The notes: a model not told the origin generated them from the sequence alone. A stretch of 64,000 nt of DNA from Candidatus Nanopelagicales bacterium (GCA_018402235.1 JAGYJJ010000004.1:1261256-1325255), one strand, 5' to 3'. Counted from the first letter of the stretch, positions 1-8,528 are shown. Made by a program: numbers and translations.

Positions 1-1
1 T

Positions 2-181
2 CGCGCGCACTCGCACTACCAAAGAATTAGCGTGGTAGCAGACGCGCGATTGAATCAGGTGCGCGACATCCTTGCCCCAGCAATGTCCCTATCTGAGCAA
101 ATCGGAGCGTGGTCCCAAGCTCGTTCCGTCATGCAGGAGTTGGACTCCCTCGGGAGTCAACTCGAGCGACGCGCCCGATAG
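2..181 (+). CDS. C-terminal end of an unidentified protein (cut by window edge)
   Basis: An open frame enters from the left edge and ends in TAG at 179-181, giving the last 59 residues of a protein. The tail is hydrophilic and rich in Q, R, S and E (it ends SLGSQLERRAR), which suggests a helical or coiled-coil C terminus. I do not recognise a family. The tRNA-Gly gene starts 20 bases downstream on the same strand, with no clear terminator between them. Confidence 0.45.
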   Translation, partial: RAHSHYQRISVVADARLNQVRDILAPAMSLSEQIGAWSQARSVMQELDSLGSQLERRAR

Positions 182-201
182 ACTCGTCACCTGCTTGATA
201 C

Positions 202-272
202 GCGGGTGTAGTTCAATGGCAGAACATCAGCTTCCCAAGCTGACAGCGCGGGTTCGATTCCCGTCACCCGCT
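202..272 (+). tRNA. tRNA-Gly (anticodon CCC)
   Basis: A full cloverleaf can be folded: acceptor GCGGGTG (202-208) pairs with CACCCGC (265-271) and is followed by discriminator T at 272. The anticodon stem TCAGC/GCTGA encloses the loop TTCCCAA, giving anticodon CCC, which reads GGG. The T arm is GCGGG-TTCGATT-CCCGT. No CCA is encoded. It is convergent with the phosphonate operon, whose last stop codon lies three bases away. Confidence 0.95.
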
Positions 273-274
273 CT

Positions 275-1456
275 CTAAGTCCATCGGCCGAGAACGGCAC
301 CTAGTCCAACAACTCCTGCCATTGCGATGACCATCGCAGAGAATGATCCCAAAGATTCGGCGAGCAGAACTCCGATGGCCGGCGTCACACCGAGTGCGAT
401 AGCGGTCGGCGCATGAAGGAGCCCGCTCAACGCTCCGTAATTGTTCGTTCCCCAGCGATCCGACACCGCAGTCGCATCAACCAAAGTCATGGCGCCCCGC
501 CCGGCTCCAACGAGGAAGACAATCACCGCGACGGCGATGAAGGGTGCGGCCACCACGCCCATGAGAAGAAGCAGAAGTGCCGACATACCACCAGCGAGGG
601 ACAACTGAATCCAGGGCACGCGACGGCCCGGGATGGCATAGAAGACAAACCGACCAAGCACTTGCCCAGCGCCGATGATTCCTAGACCCCACGCGGCAGT
701 CTCGAAACTAAAGCCGTACTCAAGGAGCAGAGGCACCGCGTTCACAGTGGCTGTGTACAGACCCACGCCGATCAACAAAGTTGCAGCGAGCAAGCGCAGA
801 AACCTTCCCGAGAGCGCCACCCCCCGAATTGCCGACCACGAGTTGTCGCGGTGTAACTCGGTAGGTAGATCCCACCGTCGTTCCATACTGCTGAGGACCA
901 AGGGCATCGATACGATGAAGAAGGCCGCCGCCGCCACGAGAAACATCGAGCGCCAACCGATAGATTCAATGAGCCATGCGGCGATGGGCGCGAAGATTGT
1001 CGAAGCAAAGCCCGCTGCAATGGTCAAGATGACCAGTGGGCGATTGCGTTGATTCTGATACCGGTGGGTGATCGTTGTGAAGGCGACGCCGTATAGGGTC
1101 CCAGCCATCGCAAGGCCGAGAATTAGGAAGCCGGCGAAAAGCGCAATCAGACTTCGCGCATTTGCGACGACGACAAGACCCATCCCCCCCAATATGGTGC
1201 CAATGATCATCACGAGCCGTGGTCCTGTGCGGTCCAGCAATCGGCCTAGTGGAATCGACGTGATCGCCGACACCATCATGCTGGCAGACAACGCAAGTGA
1301 CACTTGAGCAAACGACCAGCCGGTATCGGATGCGATGACGGGTAGGGCAACCAAAGCGGCGTAATAGAGCAAGCCGTAGCCCACGACCTGGATGGTGGTG
1401 AGAGCAGCAAGACGACCGGTGGTCGCGTGGGAACTAACAAAACCAGTGGGCGCCAC
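275..1456 (-). CDS. MFS transporter at the end of the phosphonate operon
   Basis: This is a 393-residue, very hydrophobic protein with about twelve membrane segments. The loop 2-3 signature of the major facilitator superfamily is visible as SIPLGRLLDRTGPR near residue 75. Translation starts at GTG 1454-1456, two bases after the stop of the HD oxygenase gene, so it is the last gene of the phn operon. The substrate is unknown. Position suggests import of a phosphonate or export of a product, but the gene may simply be carried along. The stop codon nearly abuts the convergent tRNA-Gly. Confidence 0.8.
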   Translation of the reverse strand: MAPTGFVSSHATTGRLAALTTIQVVGYGLLYYAALVALPVIASDTGWSFAQVSLALSASMMVSAITSIPLGRLLDRTGPRLVMIIGTILGGMGLVVVANARSLIALFAGFLILGLAMAGTLYGVAFTTITHRYQNQRNRPLVILTIAAGFASTIFAPIAAWLIESIGWRSMFLVAAAAFFIVSMPLVLSSMERRWDLPTELHRDNSWSAIRGVALSGRFLRLLAATLLIGVGLYTATVNAVPLLLEYGFSFETAAWGLGIIGAGQVLGRFVFYAIPGRRVPWIQLSLAGGMSALLLLLMGVVAAPFIAVAVIVFLVGAGRGAMTLVDATAVSDRWGTNNYGALSGLLHAPTAIALGVTPAIGVLLAESLGSFSAMVIAMAGVVGLGAVLGRWT

Positions 1457-1458
1457 CG

Positions 1459-2016
1459 TCAGGCTTCCCGGTCAAGCGCGCAGGCCTCCACTAATTCCCG
1501 GTAAGAATCAAGTTCAGGAACCCGTTGACCTGGGACCTTGGCGAGGTCGTCCCACAGTCGGAGTTGAATCGCGTTCTCGAATCCAGGCCGATGACGAAAA
1601 GTATTCATCTCCTCCACAGACATGGGTCCACCCTGCAGATGCAAGGTGTGAAGTGAGGCCTCAGAGAGCGTGGACATGTATGAAGGGTCAGAGGCAACAA
1701 GAAAGCGCTTAGCCTCAACGTGCCATCGGATGGGATCAGCAACGTGCGGACCGAAACGTTCCTCGCACCATGCAGCACCAGCCTCATCATGATGGGCGTC
1801 CACGTTCGAGTACTGAGCTCCTTGCGCATCTTCGACGAGGATATGACCGATATCGTGCAGAAGGGACGCGACGATCAGTGCCGCAGTCGCACCTGAGGAT
1901 CGCGCAAGGTCTGCCGCCTGCAATGCATGCTCCTGCTGAGTAACTTGCTCACCGAGGTAAGCGTGCATGCCAAAGCCATCGAATAGGGCCTTCACCTCGT
2001 CGAAAGTACTAGCCAT
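1459..2016 (-). CDS. phnZ: PhnZ-like HD-domain phosphonate oxygenase
   Basis: It belongs to the HDIG proteins of phosphonate operons, whose characterised member PhnZ is a mixed-valence di-iron enzyme that cleaves 2-amino-1-hydroxyethylphosphonate to glycine and phosphate. From the start chosen here, the PhnZ residues can be followed: Y20 and E23 (YLGE), H30 (QEHALQ), H54-D55 and H58 (LLHDIGH), H76 (HHDEAGA), H99 and K103 (RWHVEAKRF) and D156 (LWDDLAK). ATG 2016 is preferred because AGGG lies about 6 bases upstream and it overlaps the previous stop by 8 bases; the ATG at 2046 has no spacer to its GAGGG. The usual partner PhnY is absent. Confidence 0.88.
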   Translation of the reverse strand: MASTFDEVKALFDGFGMHAYLGEQVTQQEHALQAADLARSSGATAALIVASLLHDIGHILVEDAQGAQYSNVDAHHDEAGAAWCEERFGPHVADPIRWHVEAKRFLVASDPSYMSTLSEASLHTLHLQGGPMSVEEMNTFRHRPGFENAIQLRLWDDLAKVPGQRVPELDSYRELVEACALDREA

Positions 2017-3145
2017 CTGATCCCTGATCCCAAGTGTCGAAGACATCCCTCGCGATACCGAATCCGGTGCTCGCGCCCTTGCCGCTCGTCACCACAACAA
2101 CTCTCTGATCGGGGGAAGGAGCCGCGATGACGCAATCGATGTCGGCAGTGGGATAGACACCCACCCACCGCGATAAGACGTCCACGTCGCCCACCGTCGT
2201 GCTGCGCTGTAACTGAGCGATAATCATCCGGTCTACAGCTTCCTTCGCAAAGGGATCCGGATCCTTCCCGTACTCGTGTGAGTCACCGATCACAATTGAT
2301 CCGTCCGCGCTTTGAACTGCGATCAGATGGATTCCAGCCGCACGGAGTTCCGATTCATTTTCATCAAGGTACTCGCCCCACGCTGTGGCTTCAGGGAGAT
2401 CTGCGTACCCCTGGTAGCGAGCGAGGGAGAGTTCATTCATAACAGCAGCGTTGAACATGATCGGCTTGCGTGGAAGGACTCGCAGCATCTGCAGCTTGCT
2501 GAGTGTGATGTCGTACGGCTCCAGCGCCTCACTGCCGATTCCGGTGAGAAGCGTGCCGGGACAAAGAACCGACCGCTCAGCTTCGACGCGGTGACGATTT
2601 GTCCAGACAGTGCCACCATCCGTACCCAGCACCTCCTCACCCCAGATGAACCGAACACCGAGCGTCTCAAGCCAGTGGGCGAGTGCCGGAATGGCAGTAA
2701 ATGATTCGACTCTCACCTCATGCGGGCTGTACAGCGCGCCAATGGCGCCTTCGGCGTTGACTTCAGGGGCTCGGGTCGCAAGCTGTTCGGCGGGAACTAA
2801 CTCAACATCCTCACCCATGTCCGAAAGCGCGAACGCCTTGGCGACCTCCCACGCGAGTGGATGCCAGACGACCAACCACGTGCCACGGTGCTGGATGGGT
2901 ATCCCGGCCTGCGGGGCAACGTTCAACCACTCATCCCGCGATGCAACGGCCCTGCGCCAGATGTCACCACCCCGCAGGCCGGAAACTGTGACGAAACCGA
3001 AGTTTCGAATGGAGGCGCCAAGGCACCTCTCGTCCTTATCAACGACAACAACGGACAAGCCACGCTTGCGCGCCTCATGGGCATGGGCCAGGCCGAGGAT
3101 TCCAGCGCCCACCACAACAACATCGGCGTACAGAACTTCATCCAT
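2009..3145 (-). CDS. FAD-dependent oxidoreductase of phosphonate catabolism
   Basis: A DAO-family flavoprotein of 378 residues. The N terminus has the dinucleotide fold VVVVGAGILGLAHA followed by an acidic strand end (VVVVDKD) and GASIRNFGFV, typical of the clade linked to phosphonatase-like HAD genes (TIGR03364). Members oxidise 2-aminoethylphosphonate or N-alkylated forms towards phosphonoacetaldehyde (family knowledge). The start at ATG 3143-3145 gives the usual length and an 8-base overlap with the upstream HAD gene, with GGGAT about 8 bases before it. The overlap on both sides argues for coupled translation. The exact substrate is not deducible. Confidence 0.82.
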   Translation of the reverse strand: MDEVLYADVVVVGAGILGLAHAHEARKRGLSVVVVDKDERCLGASIRNFGFVTVSGLRGGDIWRRAVASRDEWLNVAPQAGIPIQHRGTWLVVWHPLAWEVAKAFALSDMGEDVELVPAEQLATRAPEVNAEGAIGALYSPHEVRVESFTAIPALAHWLETLGVRFIWGEEVLGTDGGTVWTNRHRVEAERSVLCPGTLLTGIGSEALEPYDITLSKLQMLRVLPRKPIMFNAAVMNELSLARYQGYADLPEATAWGEYLDENESELRAAGIHLIAVQSADGSIVIGDSHEYGKDPDPFAKEAVDRMIIAQLQRSTTVGDVDVLSRWVGVYPTADIDCVIAAPSPDQRVVVVTSGKGASTGFGIARDVFDTWDQGSDG

Positions 3146-3833
3146 GAATCGCATCCCGCATCTCCGCCCACTCGCGAACGACCGTTGGAAGCTCCACAAC
3201 GGAGTCAAGGATGAAGTCCGGCTCAATGCTCAGAAGTTGCTCGCGTGTATGCGCTCCCGATGTGACGCCAACTGTCAAACCCGCCCCGGCGTTGTGGCCA
3301 GCGAGAAGATCGCTCGTGGTGTCGCCACAAGCAACAAGGTCCCTCACATCGGTGCCACCCAGCATGATGAGAGCGGTTAAGAGCATGTCTGGAGCCGGCC
3401 GCCCACGACCACCGAAGGCATCCGCAGGACTCAATGAAACATCGATGAGGGACGCAAGCCTCAACTCCTCAATCAGCGCCAGGCGCGTTGGTGCCCCAAA
3501 TCCCGTGGTGAGACAGATGAGGGCCCCCATCTCACGAAGATCTCGAAGTGCCTCTTGCACGCCAGAGAAGAGTTGCACCGCGCCTGATTCTAGGATCCGT
3601 CCGTACGCTTCCTCGAAGAATGCAGTCGCGCTGCGAGCCCTCGCTTCATCACCCAGGAGGGCAGTGAACACTTCGATCTTCGATTTGCCCATGGTGTCTC
3701 GCACGTAGTCGAGAATCGAACCATCAACCTGTTCATCCAGACTCTCAAACGCCTGCTGGAATGCAGATTCAACAGCCCCTTCATCTTGAACAATGGTGCC
3801 AGCAATATCAAGACAAACGATCGGAGTCGTCAT
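3138..3833 (-). CDS. phnX: Phosphonatase-like HAD hydrolase
   Basis: A 231-residue HAD enzyme. Motif I is CLDIAGT with nucleophile D9 and Ala at +2, as in phosphonoacetaldehyde hydrolase and unlike ordinary phosphatases. Motif II is LTTG, and the acidic motif is ACGDTTSD. In the cap, MGKSK places K52 where PhnX carries its Schiff-base lysine, so genuine cleavage of phosphonoacetaldehyde to acetaldehyde and phosphate is plausible. It would use the product of the neighbouring flavoenzyme. Whether it is PhnX itself or the TIGR03351 phosphonatase-like clade is open, so the symbol is tentative. Confidence 0.8.
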   Translation of the reverse strand: MTTPIVCLDIAGTIVQDEGAVESAFQQAFESLDEQVDGSILDYVRDTMGKSKIEVFTALLGDEARARSATAFFEEAYGRILESGAVQLFSGVQEALRDLREMGALICLTTGFGAPTRLALIEELRLASLIDVSLSPADAFGGRGRPAPDMLLTALIMLGGTDVRDLVACGDTTSDLLAGHNAGAGLTVGVTSGAHTREQLLSIEPDFILDSVVELPTVVREWAEMRDAIHG

Positions 3834-3857
3834 CTGCGTTTCCTTTCGGCAATCGCC

Positions 3858-5621
3858 CTATTGGATCTGCTTGCGGATGTACATCGAAAGCAACTCGACC
3901 GCATACACAACCAGGAAAATCGTCAAGATGATCGCTCCCGTGGCCTGAAACTCCAAGACTCGAATGGAGTTGAAGAGCAGGAAGCCGATCCCACCGCCAC
4001 CAACGATTCCTAAGACCGTTGACGTTCGGATATTGATGTCGATGATGTAAAGGAAAAGACCGACAAGAGTGGGTGCCGCGGGTGGCACGACCGACGTGGC
4101 AATCTCCTGCATGCGGGTTGCACCTGTGGCAAAGACGGCCTCCCGGGGACGCCGATCTACCTCCTCAAGTGTGTCCGCAATGAGCTTGGCGAAGAAGCCG
4201 GCCGTTCCGACTGTGAGTGCAAAAACTCCAGCAATGGGACCCAAACCGATAGCGGCAACGAATATCACCGCGATGATGAGCTCCGGGATACCTCGAATAA
4301 TGAGCAGAAGCAGTCGCGTAAGGCCGTACACGAACTTGTTCACAGTCACATTTCGTGCAGCAAGCAGGCCGAGGGGAAAGGAAAGCAGAGTCCCCAGGAA
4401 GGTGGAGACCAGTGCAATGGCTATCGACTCCAGCATTCCAGTCACCAGAGCGTCCCCGATCTCGGAGAAGTCCGGCGGCAAGAAGCGGCCAGCGGTCACA
4501 ACGATGTCCCCAAAAGAAGTGACGAACTCCCAGGGGCTGATTTCAACGGCGAACCAGGACACGGTGAGAAGGCCAACGAACACCAGCGAGTAGATCAACT
4601 TCTGCCGGCGCTCACTATCCAGCGGTGGCAAAACCCGACCGGCGGTACTCACTGCATCCTTGGACTCCTCGTCGCTGCTCTGTGGAGCGCTCGGTGCGCT
4701 GTTCTTCTTGCGCCGAGTGACGATTGCAAAGAGCTGGTTCCCCAAACTGAAGCGCGGCGCGTTCGCAACCCCGGCTACGTTCTCGCTGCCTAACAGCAAA
4801 CTGCGTACCGCCGCCGACAGGAACTCCATGACCGTTATGAAGATGATGATGATGACAACCACGCCAAGTGCTTCGCCGTACTCCAGCATTCCCAGGCGTG
4901 CTTTCAGTAGGAGGCCAACGCCGCCGGCCCCCACGAGGCCGAGGACGGTGGCCGATCGAAGGTTGATGTCCAGGCGATACAGAACGATGCCTATGAACGC
5001 AGGGATTATCTGCGGCACAAGCGACGAGACGATTACCTGCGATCGTCTTCCCCCCGTGGAAGTCACCGCTTCTTGTGGCATTGGGTCGGTTGATTCAATG
5101 GAGTCGGCTAGGAGTTTTCCGATCATGCCGATGGAGTGGAATCCCAGGGCGAGAACCCCTGGGAGAACGCCGATGCCCAAGGCGCGAACAAAGATGAGGG
5201 CAAAAACCAAGTCGGGTACTGCGCGGGTGAAGACGATGATGCCCCGGGCGACTACGCGAACGATCGGGTGCGGCGAGGTGTTCCGAGCTGCCGCAAAAGC
5301 TAACGGCACCGAGAAGAGCACTGCCAAGAAGGTTCCCAGTACTGCCATCCACAGTGTTTGAAAAGTGAGCGAAATGGCCTGATTGAGATCACCGAAGGTC
5401 GGCGGGAGCATGTAGGTCAGCAGTTGACCGATGTCGCCGAATCCCGTGACGAGAACGGTCACGTCCATGCCGATGTATGTCCACGACCACACTGTGGCCA
5501 CGATGAAGAAGAACAGCGACGCGCGCAGGACGACCTTCTGCCGGGTAATTGGCGGAAGCAGGCGCCGCGATGGCTGCCGCCCGGGCGCCTGCCTGTTCGA
5601 TTCGGTTACCGTCGTCGACAT
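3858..5621 (-). CDS. phnE: Phosphonate ABC transporter permease, two PhnE units fused
   Basis: At 587 residues this is twice the usual PhnE length. Two homologous permease halves follow one another: residues about 30-290 and 340-587. Each has a coupling-loop-like stretch (ADSIESTDPMPQEAV in the first, ADTLEEVDRRPREAV in the second) and a VLG(L/I)VGAGGVG-type or VVGGGGIG motif. A single polypeptide can thus form the whole membrane channel. It starts one base after the phnC stop. A charged linker around residues 305-340 joins the halves. Function: inner-membrane translocation of phosphonates (or phosphite/phosphate esters). Confidence 0.92.
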   Translation of the reverse strand: MSTTVTESNRQAPGRQPSRRLLPPITRQKVVLRASLFFFIVATVWSWTYIGMDVTVLVTGFGDIGQLLTYMLPPTFGDLNQAISLTFQTLWMAVLGTFLAVLFSVPLAFAAARNTSPHPIVRVVARGIIVFTRAVPDLVFALIFVRALGIGVLPGVLALGFHSIGMIGKLLADSIESTDPMPQEAVTSTGGRRSQVIVSSLVPQIIPAFIGIVLYRLDINLRSATVLGLVGAGGVGLLLKARLGMLEYGEALGVVVIIIIFITVMEFLSAAVRSLLLGSENVAGVANAPRFSLGNQLFAIVTRRKKNSAPSAPQSSDEESKDAVSTAGRVLPPLDSERRQKLIYSLVFVGLLTVSWFAVEISPWEFVTSFGDIVVTAGRFLPPDFSEIGDALVTGMLESIAIALVSTFLGTLLSFPLGLLAARNVTVNKFVYGLTRLLLLIIRGIPELIIAVIFVAAIGLGPIAGVFALTVGTAGFFAKLIADTLEEVDRRPREAVFATGATRMQEIATSVVPPAAPTLVGLFLYIIDINIRTSTVLGIVGGGGIGFLLFNSIRVLEFQATGAIILTIFLVVYAVELLSMYIRKQIQ

Positions 5622-5622
5622 G

Positions 5623-6474
5623 TCAGCCCTCTAGTGAGGAGACGACTTCTCTTGACTCCGGCTGGACGATTGGCGCGCTGGGAATGGACTCCTTCTCGTG
5701 GAGGTTGTCTGGATCCACGCGCTTATAGACGTCGCGGATCTCCTCATCGGTGATGTCGCTGGTGAAGCGGTCCATAACAACCTCACCGTCGCGCAATCCA
5801 ACGATGCGGTCGGCCCAACCTCGCGCAAGTTCCACCTGGTGCAAAGTGACGATGACGGTCAGGTGGTCTTCACGAACAATCCGAAACATCACTTCCATGA
5901 CCTGCTGGGAAGACTCAGGATCCAAAGAAGCGACGGGCTCATCAGCTAACAAGATCTTCGGCTCCTGCAGCAGCGATCGGGCGATCGCCACCCGCTGCAT
6001 CTGCCCGCCGGACAAGGTGTCGGCCCGTTGAAATGCATAGTCAGACATACCTACGCGGTCTAGTTGCTCCAATGCTTGCCGGCGGAGGCTAAGCGGATAG
6101 GAAATGACGCCGAATCGTGGAAAGCGCAAGCGGCCCAGTGCTCCAGTGAGGACATTCTCGATGGCAGTCAAGCGACCTACCAGCCCGAACTGTTGGAAAA
6201 CGAATCCGACATCTCGCCGAACACGCCGGATCTGATGTCGGTTGGCTTGCTCCATTTGAGTTCCCAGGACCTCCATCTCCCCGGAGGACGCGGGCAAGAG
6301 TCCGTTCACGATGCGGAGGAAGGTTGACTTTCCACTCCCAGACAAACCTACCAACGAAAGCATTTGGCGCTCGGGCACCTCGATCGAGACATTCTTCAAA
6401 GCCCGCGTTCCGTTAGGGAAAGTCTTGTCAATGTTGACAGCGCGAATTGCAACCTTCTCCACAGTCACTCCCAT
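5623..6474 (-). CDS. phnC: Phosphonate ABC transporter ATP-binding protein
   Basis: A complete ABC ATPase of 283 residues: Walker A GLSGSGKST at 43-51, Q-loop in FVFQQFG, signature LSGGQMQR, Walker B ILLADEP and the H-loop in VTLHQVELA. The family energises uptake by PhnD/PhnE. It lies between phnD and phnE and ends one base before the phnE start, so the pair is almost certainly co-translated. The last 40 residues are polar and extend beyond the core domain. Confidence 0.93.
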   Translation of the reverse strand: MGVTVEKVAIRAVNIDKTFPNGTRALKNVSIEVPERQMLSLVGLSGSGKSTFLRIVNGLLPASSGEMEVLGTQMEQANRHQIRRVRRDVGFVFQQFGLVGRLTAIENVLTGALGRLRFPRFGVISYPLSLRRQALEQLDRVGMSDYAFQRADTLSGGQMQRVAIARSLLQEPKILLADEPVASLDPESSQQVMEVMFRIVREDHLTVIVTLHQVELARGWADRIVGLRDGEVVMDRFTSDITDEEIRDVYKRVDPDNLHEKESIPSAPIVQPESREVVSSLEG

Positions 6475-6490
6475 CGTTCGACTAGCAGAA

Positions 6491-6528
6491 CGCCTGCCAC
6501 GCGGCCGACGAGGACCGCGTAGCAGGCG
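6491..6528 (-). other. Stem-loop in the phnD-phnC spacer
   Basis: CGCCTGC-c-ACGCGG (6491-6504) pairs with CCGCGT-a-GCAGGCG (6515-6528) around a 10-base loop, giving 13 pairs with one mismatch. There is no U-run after it on the minus strand, so it is unlikely to be a full terminator. Hairpins between a binding-protein gene and the ATPase gene often raise the amount of binding protein by partial termination or RNA stabilisation; that role is inference. Confidence 0.6.
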
Positions 6529-6537
6529 ACCGTTGTA

Positions 6538-7563
6538 CTACTGACAGTTGCTAGATCCTGTGACTTCGCACACCTTGCGAACACCGTCGAAGAAGGAGTC
6601 AGGCTTGGAAACCCAGCCCCAAACGTTCTCGTCGGTCAGACCACAGTCTTCGGTGCTCGTGCACTTACCAGCGGCCATGAGTTGATCAACATTCACGTCC
6701 TGCAGAATGATGCGTCGAATTTCAGCGTCGAGACTGGCGGGTAGGCCGTTGCGAATCGCCATGGGCGAACCGGCGATCACCTCGGACTTCCACACCGTCT
6801 TGATCTCACCAGGCTGAATGTCACCCTTCTCGATCAAGTTGCTGTCGACCATCGCGTCGAAGGCGAAACCAACTTCACAGTCACCATTCTTGACAGCGAG
6901 GACAGAAGAATCGTGTCCACCCGCGAATACCGGAGTCACATCAGCCTCAGGGTCGATTCCCGCACTGATCAGACCCTCGCTCGGGTAGAGGTAGCCGGAA
7001 GTCGACGCTGGATCGACGAAGCACACGGTCTTGCCCTTGAAGTCTTCAATGGAATTGACAGCGTCGTTCGTGCTAAGAGCAAATCCATAACTCACGTAAC
7101 CCGGCTCAACGTCGGGGCCATCTGTCATCACTCCGGCCACGTCGATGTCTGCACCGCGCGTCTTCGCAAGAACGTAGGAGAAGGGACCGTACTGAGCGAG
7201 ATCGACCTTGCCGGAGTTCTGCGCTTCAATGATTCCGGCGTAGTCGGTGGCTTGGAAGAATTCAACGTTTACACCGAGTTGTTCGCTCAAAGACTCAAGG
7301 AGCAGCGAGTAACTCTGTTGCAGGGATGAGGATTCCTCAGATGGAACGGCCGCAACGACTAAGGTCTCCGGCCAATCGCTGCGATCACCGGAGGCCTCTG
7401 CGGCAGTCTCGGTTGTGGTTTCGGTTGTAGCCTCCGCTGCTGTCTCAGCTGCGGTTTCGGTAGTTGCTCCCGATGATGATGATTCACTCGAGCAACCGGC
7501 GAGCGCGACGAGACCGAGCGCAAGACCGATTCCCGTAAATGCAAACTTGCGTGTTGAGCGCAT
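6538..7563 (-). CDS. phnD: Phosphonate-binding lipoprotein
   Basis: A 341-residue substrate-binding protein. The N terminus is a lipoprotein signal (MRSTRKFAFTG then LVALAGC), with the lipidated Cys at residue 24, followed by a Ser/Thr/Glu/Ala-rich linker to about residue 60. The PhnD/phosphate-phosphite family core follows, with QATDYAGIIEAQ and SGYLYPSEGL motifs. ATG 7561-7563 is chosen over upstream starts because it gives the signal peptide and has GAGGGGAAG just before it. It is the first gene of the operon. About 150 bases upstream the sense strand reads GTTGACCGTTAACT, a weak resemblance to the direct repeats of actinobacterial PHO boxes. Confidence 0.92.
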   Translation of the reverse strand: MRSTRKFAFTGIGLALGLVALAGCSSESSSSGATTETAAETAAEATTETTTETAAEASGDRSDWPETLVVAAVPSEESSSLQQSYSLLLESLSEQLGVNVEFFQATDYAGIIEAQNSGKVDLAQYGPFSYVLAKTRGADIDVAGVMTDGPDVEPGYVSYGFALSTNDAVNSIEDFKGKTVCFVDPASTSGYLYPSEGLISAGIDPEADVTPVFAGGHDSSVLAVKNGDCEVGFAFDAMVDSNLIEKGDIQPGEIKTVWKSEVIAGSPMAIRNGLPASLDAEIRRIILQDVNVDQLMAAGKCTSTEDCGLTDENVWGWVSKPDSFFDGVRKVCEVTGSSNCQ

Positions 7564-7730
7564 GGACTTCCCCTCGAAATGGGTTCCTGTCGGAACGATT
7601 GCGGCAGAACGTAGGGGCGTCAGATGACGCTGCGGCACCATAAGGGAAAGCAGTAGATGAAAGATCGCGAAACGACAGATAGCACTACCTGCACGGCAGG
7701 CGTACGCCTAGTTAACGGTCAACAAACGGA

Positions 7731-8528
7731 TCACGCAGAGGGTCGCCCTCGCCACCCTTGACGCAGCATCTGGACGCCCACGACGACGAGGACCAGAGCA
7801 AAGGCTGTCTTTACCAGCGCACCGCTCACTGCTACGGCGACGGCAGCACCCAGCACTGCACCCGGAATAGAGGCTAAACCGAAGCGCAGACCAACTGACC
7901 AATTCGTTGTTCCCGCTTTCGATTGACGCCATGCACCGAGGATCGCGATGGGTGCCATGACGGCCAACGACGTACCCGCCGCCAGTTGCTGGGAAAAGCC
8001 AAAGAAGGTGACCACGATCGGAATGAGGATGATTCCGCCACCGATTCCGAAAAGTGCGGAAAGCACGCCCATCGCAACACCGCTCGCGACATACGCGAGA
8101 GCAATGACAGGAGTGACCGTTGGAAGGTCTGTCTCCGCAAAGGATCCGGTCGGCCACAGGAGTCGAATAGCCACAGCAACCAGCAACAACCCGAAGCCGA
8201 TCTGTAAGCGGTAGTCCGCTGTACGCCGGACGACGCTGCTGCCGAGCAAGGAACCGACAAGACCGCCACCCAAAATGAATGCGGCAGGAATCCAGGCCAC
8301 GAAGTCGGCTATGGCGTACGTAGCAAAGCCGGCCGCAGCGGCGAGAGACACCATGACCAAGCTCGTGGCCTGCGCGTTCTTCTGCTGCATGTGCAACAGG
8401 AGAACTAGGACTGGAACCAAAATGATGCCGCCGCCAACACCGAAGGCTCCGGAGAAGGCGCCAACGCCAAAGCCGATCAGTAGGTCGCGGGCCACAGGGA
8501 AAGTCTGCTCACATGCGGGCTCATGCAT
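7731..8528 (-). CDS. TauE/SafE-family membrane transporter
   Basis: A 265-residue membrane protein with about eight membrane segments and the duplicated family motif: SGAFGVGGGIILVPVL near residue 30 and SALFGIGGGIILIPIV near 160. The family exports sulfite, sulfoacetate and other organic anions. It is 167 bases upstream of phnD on the same strand, so it may or may not share regulation with the phosphonate genes. Its start lies directly after the terminator of the preceding gene. Confidence 0.85.
   Translation of the reverse strand: MHEPACEQTFPVARDLLIGFGVGAFSGAFGVGGGIILVPVLVLLLHMQQKNAQATSLVMVSLAAAAGFATYAIADFVAWIPAAFILGGGLVGSLLGSSVVRRTADYRLQIGFGLLLVAVAIRLLWPTGSFAETDLPTVTPVIALAYVASGVAMGVLSALFGIGGGIILIPIVVTFFGFSQQLAAGTSLAVMAPIAILGAWRQSKAGTTNWSVGLRFGLASIPGAVLGAAVAVAVSGALVKTAFALVLVVVGVQMLRQGWRGRPSA

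Noticed and set aside
72-278. Small protein covering the tRNA-Gly region
   Set aside because: It runs through the tRNA gene, has no ribosome site and its last third is tRNA sequence.
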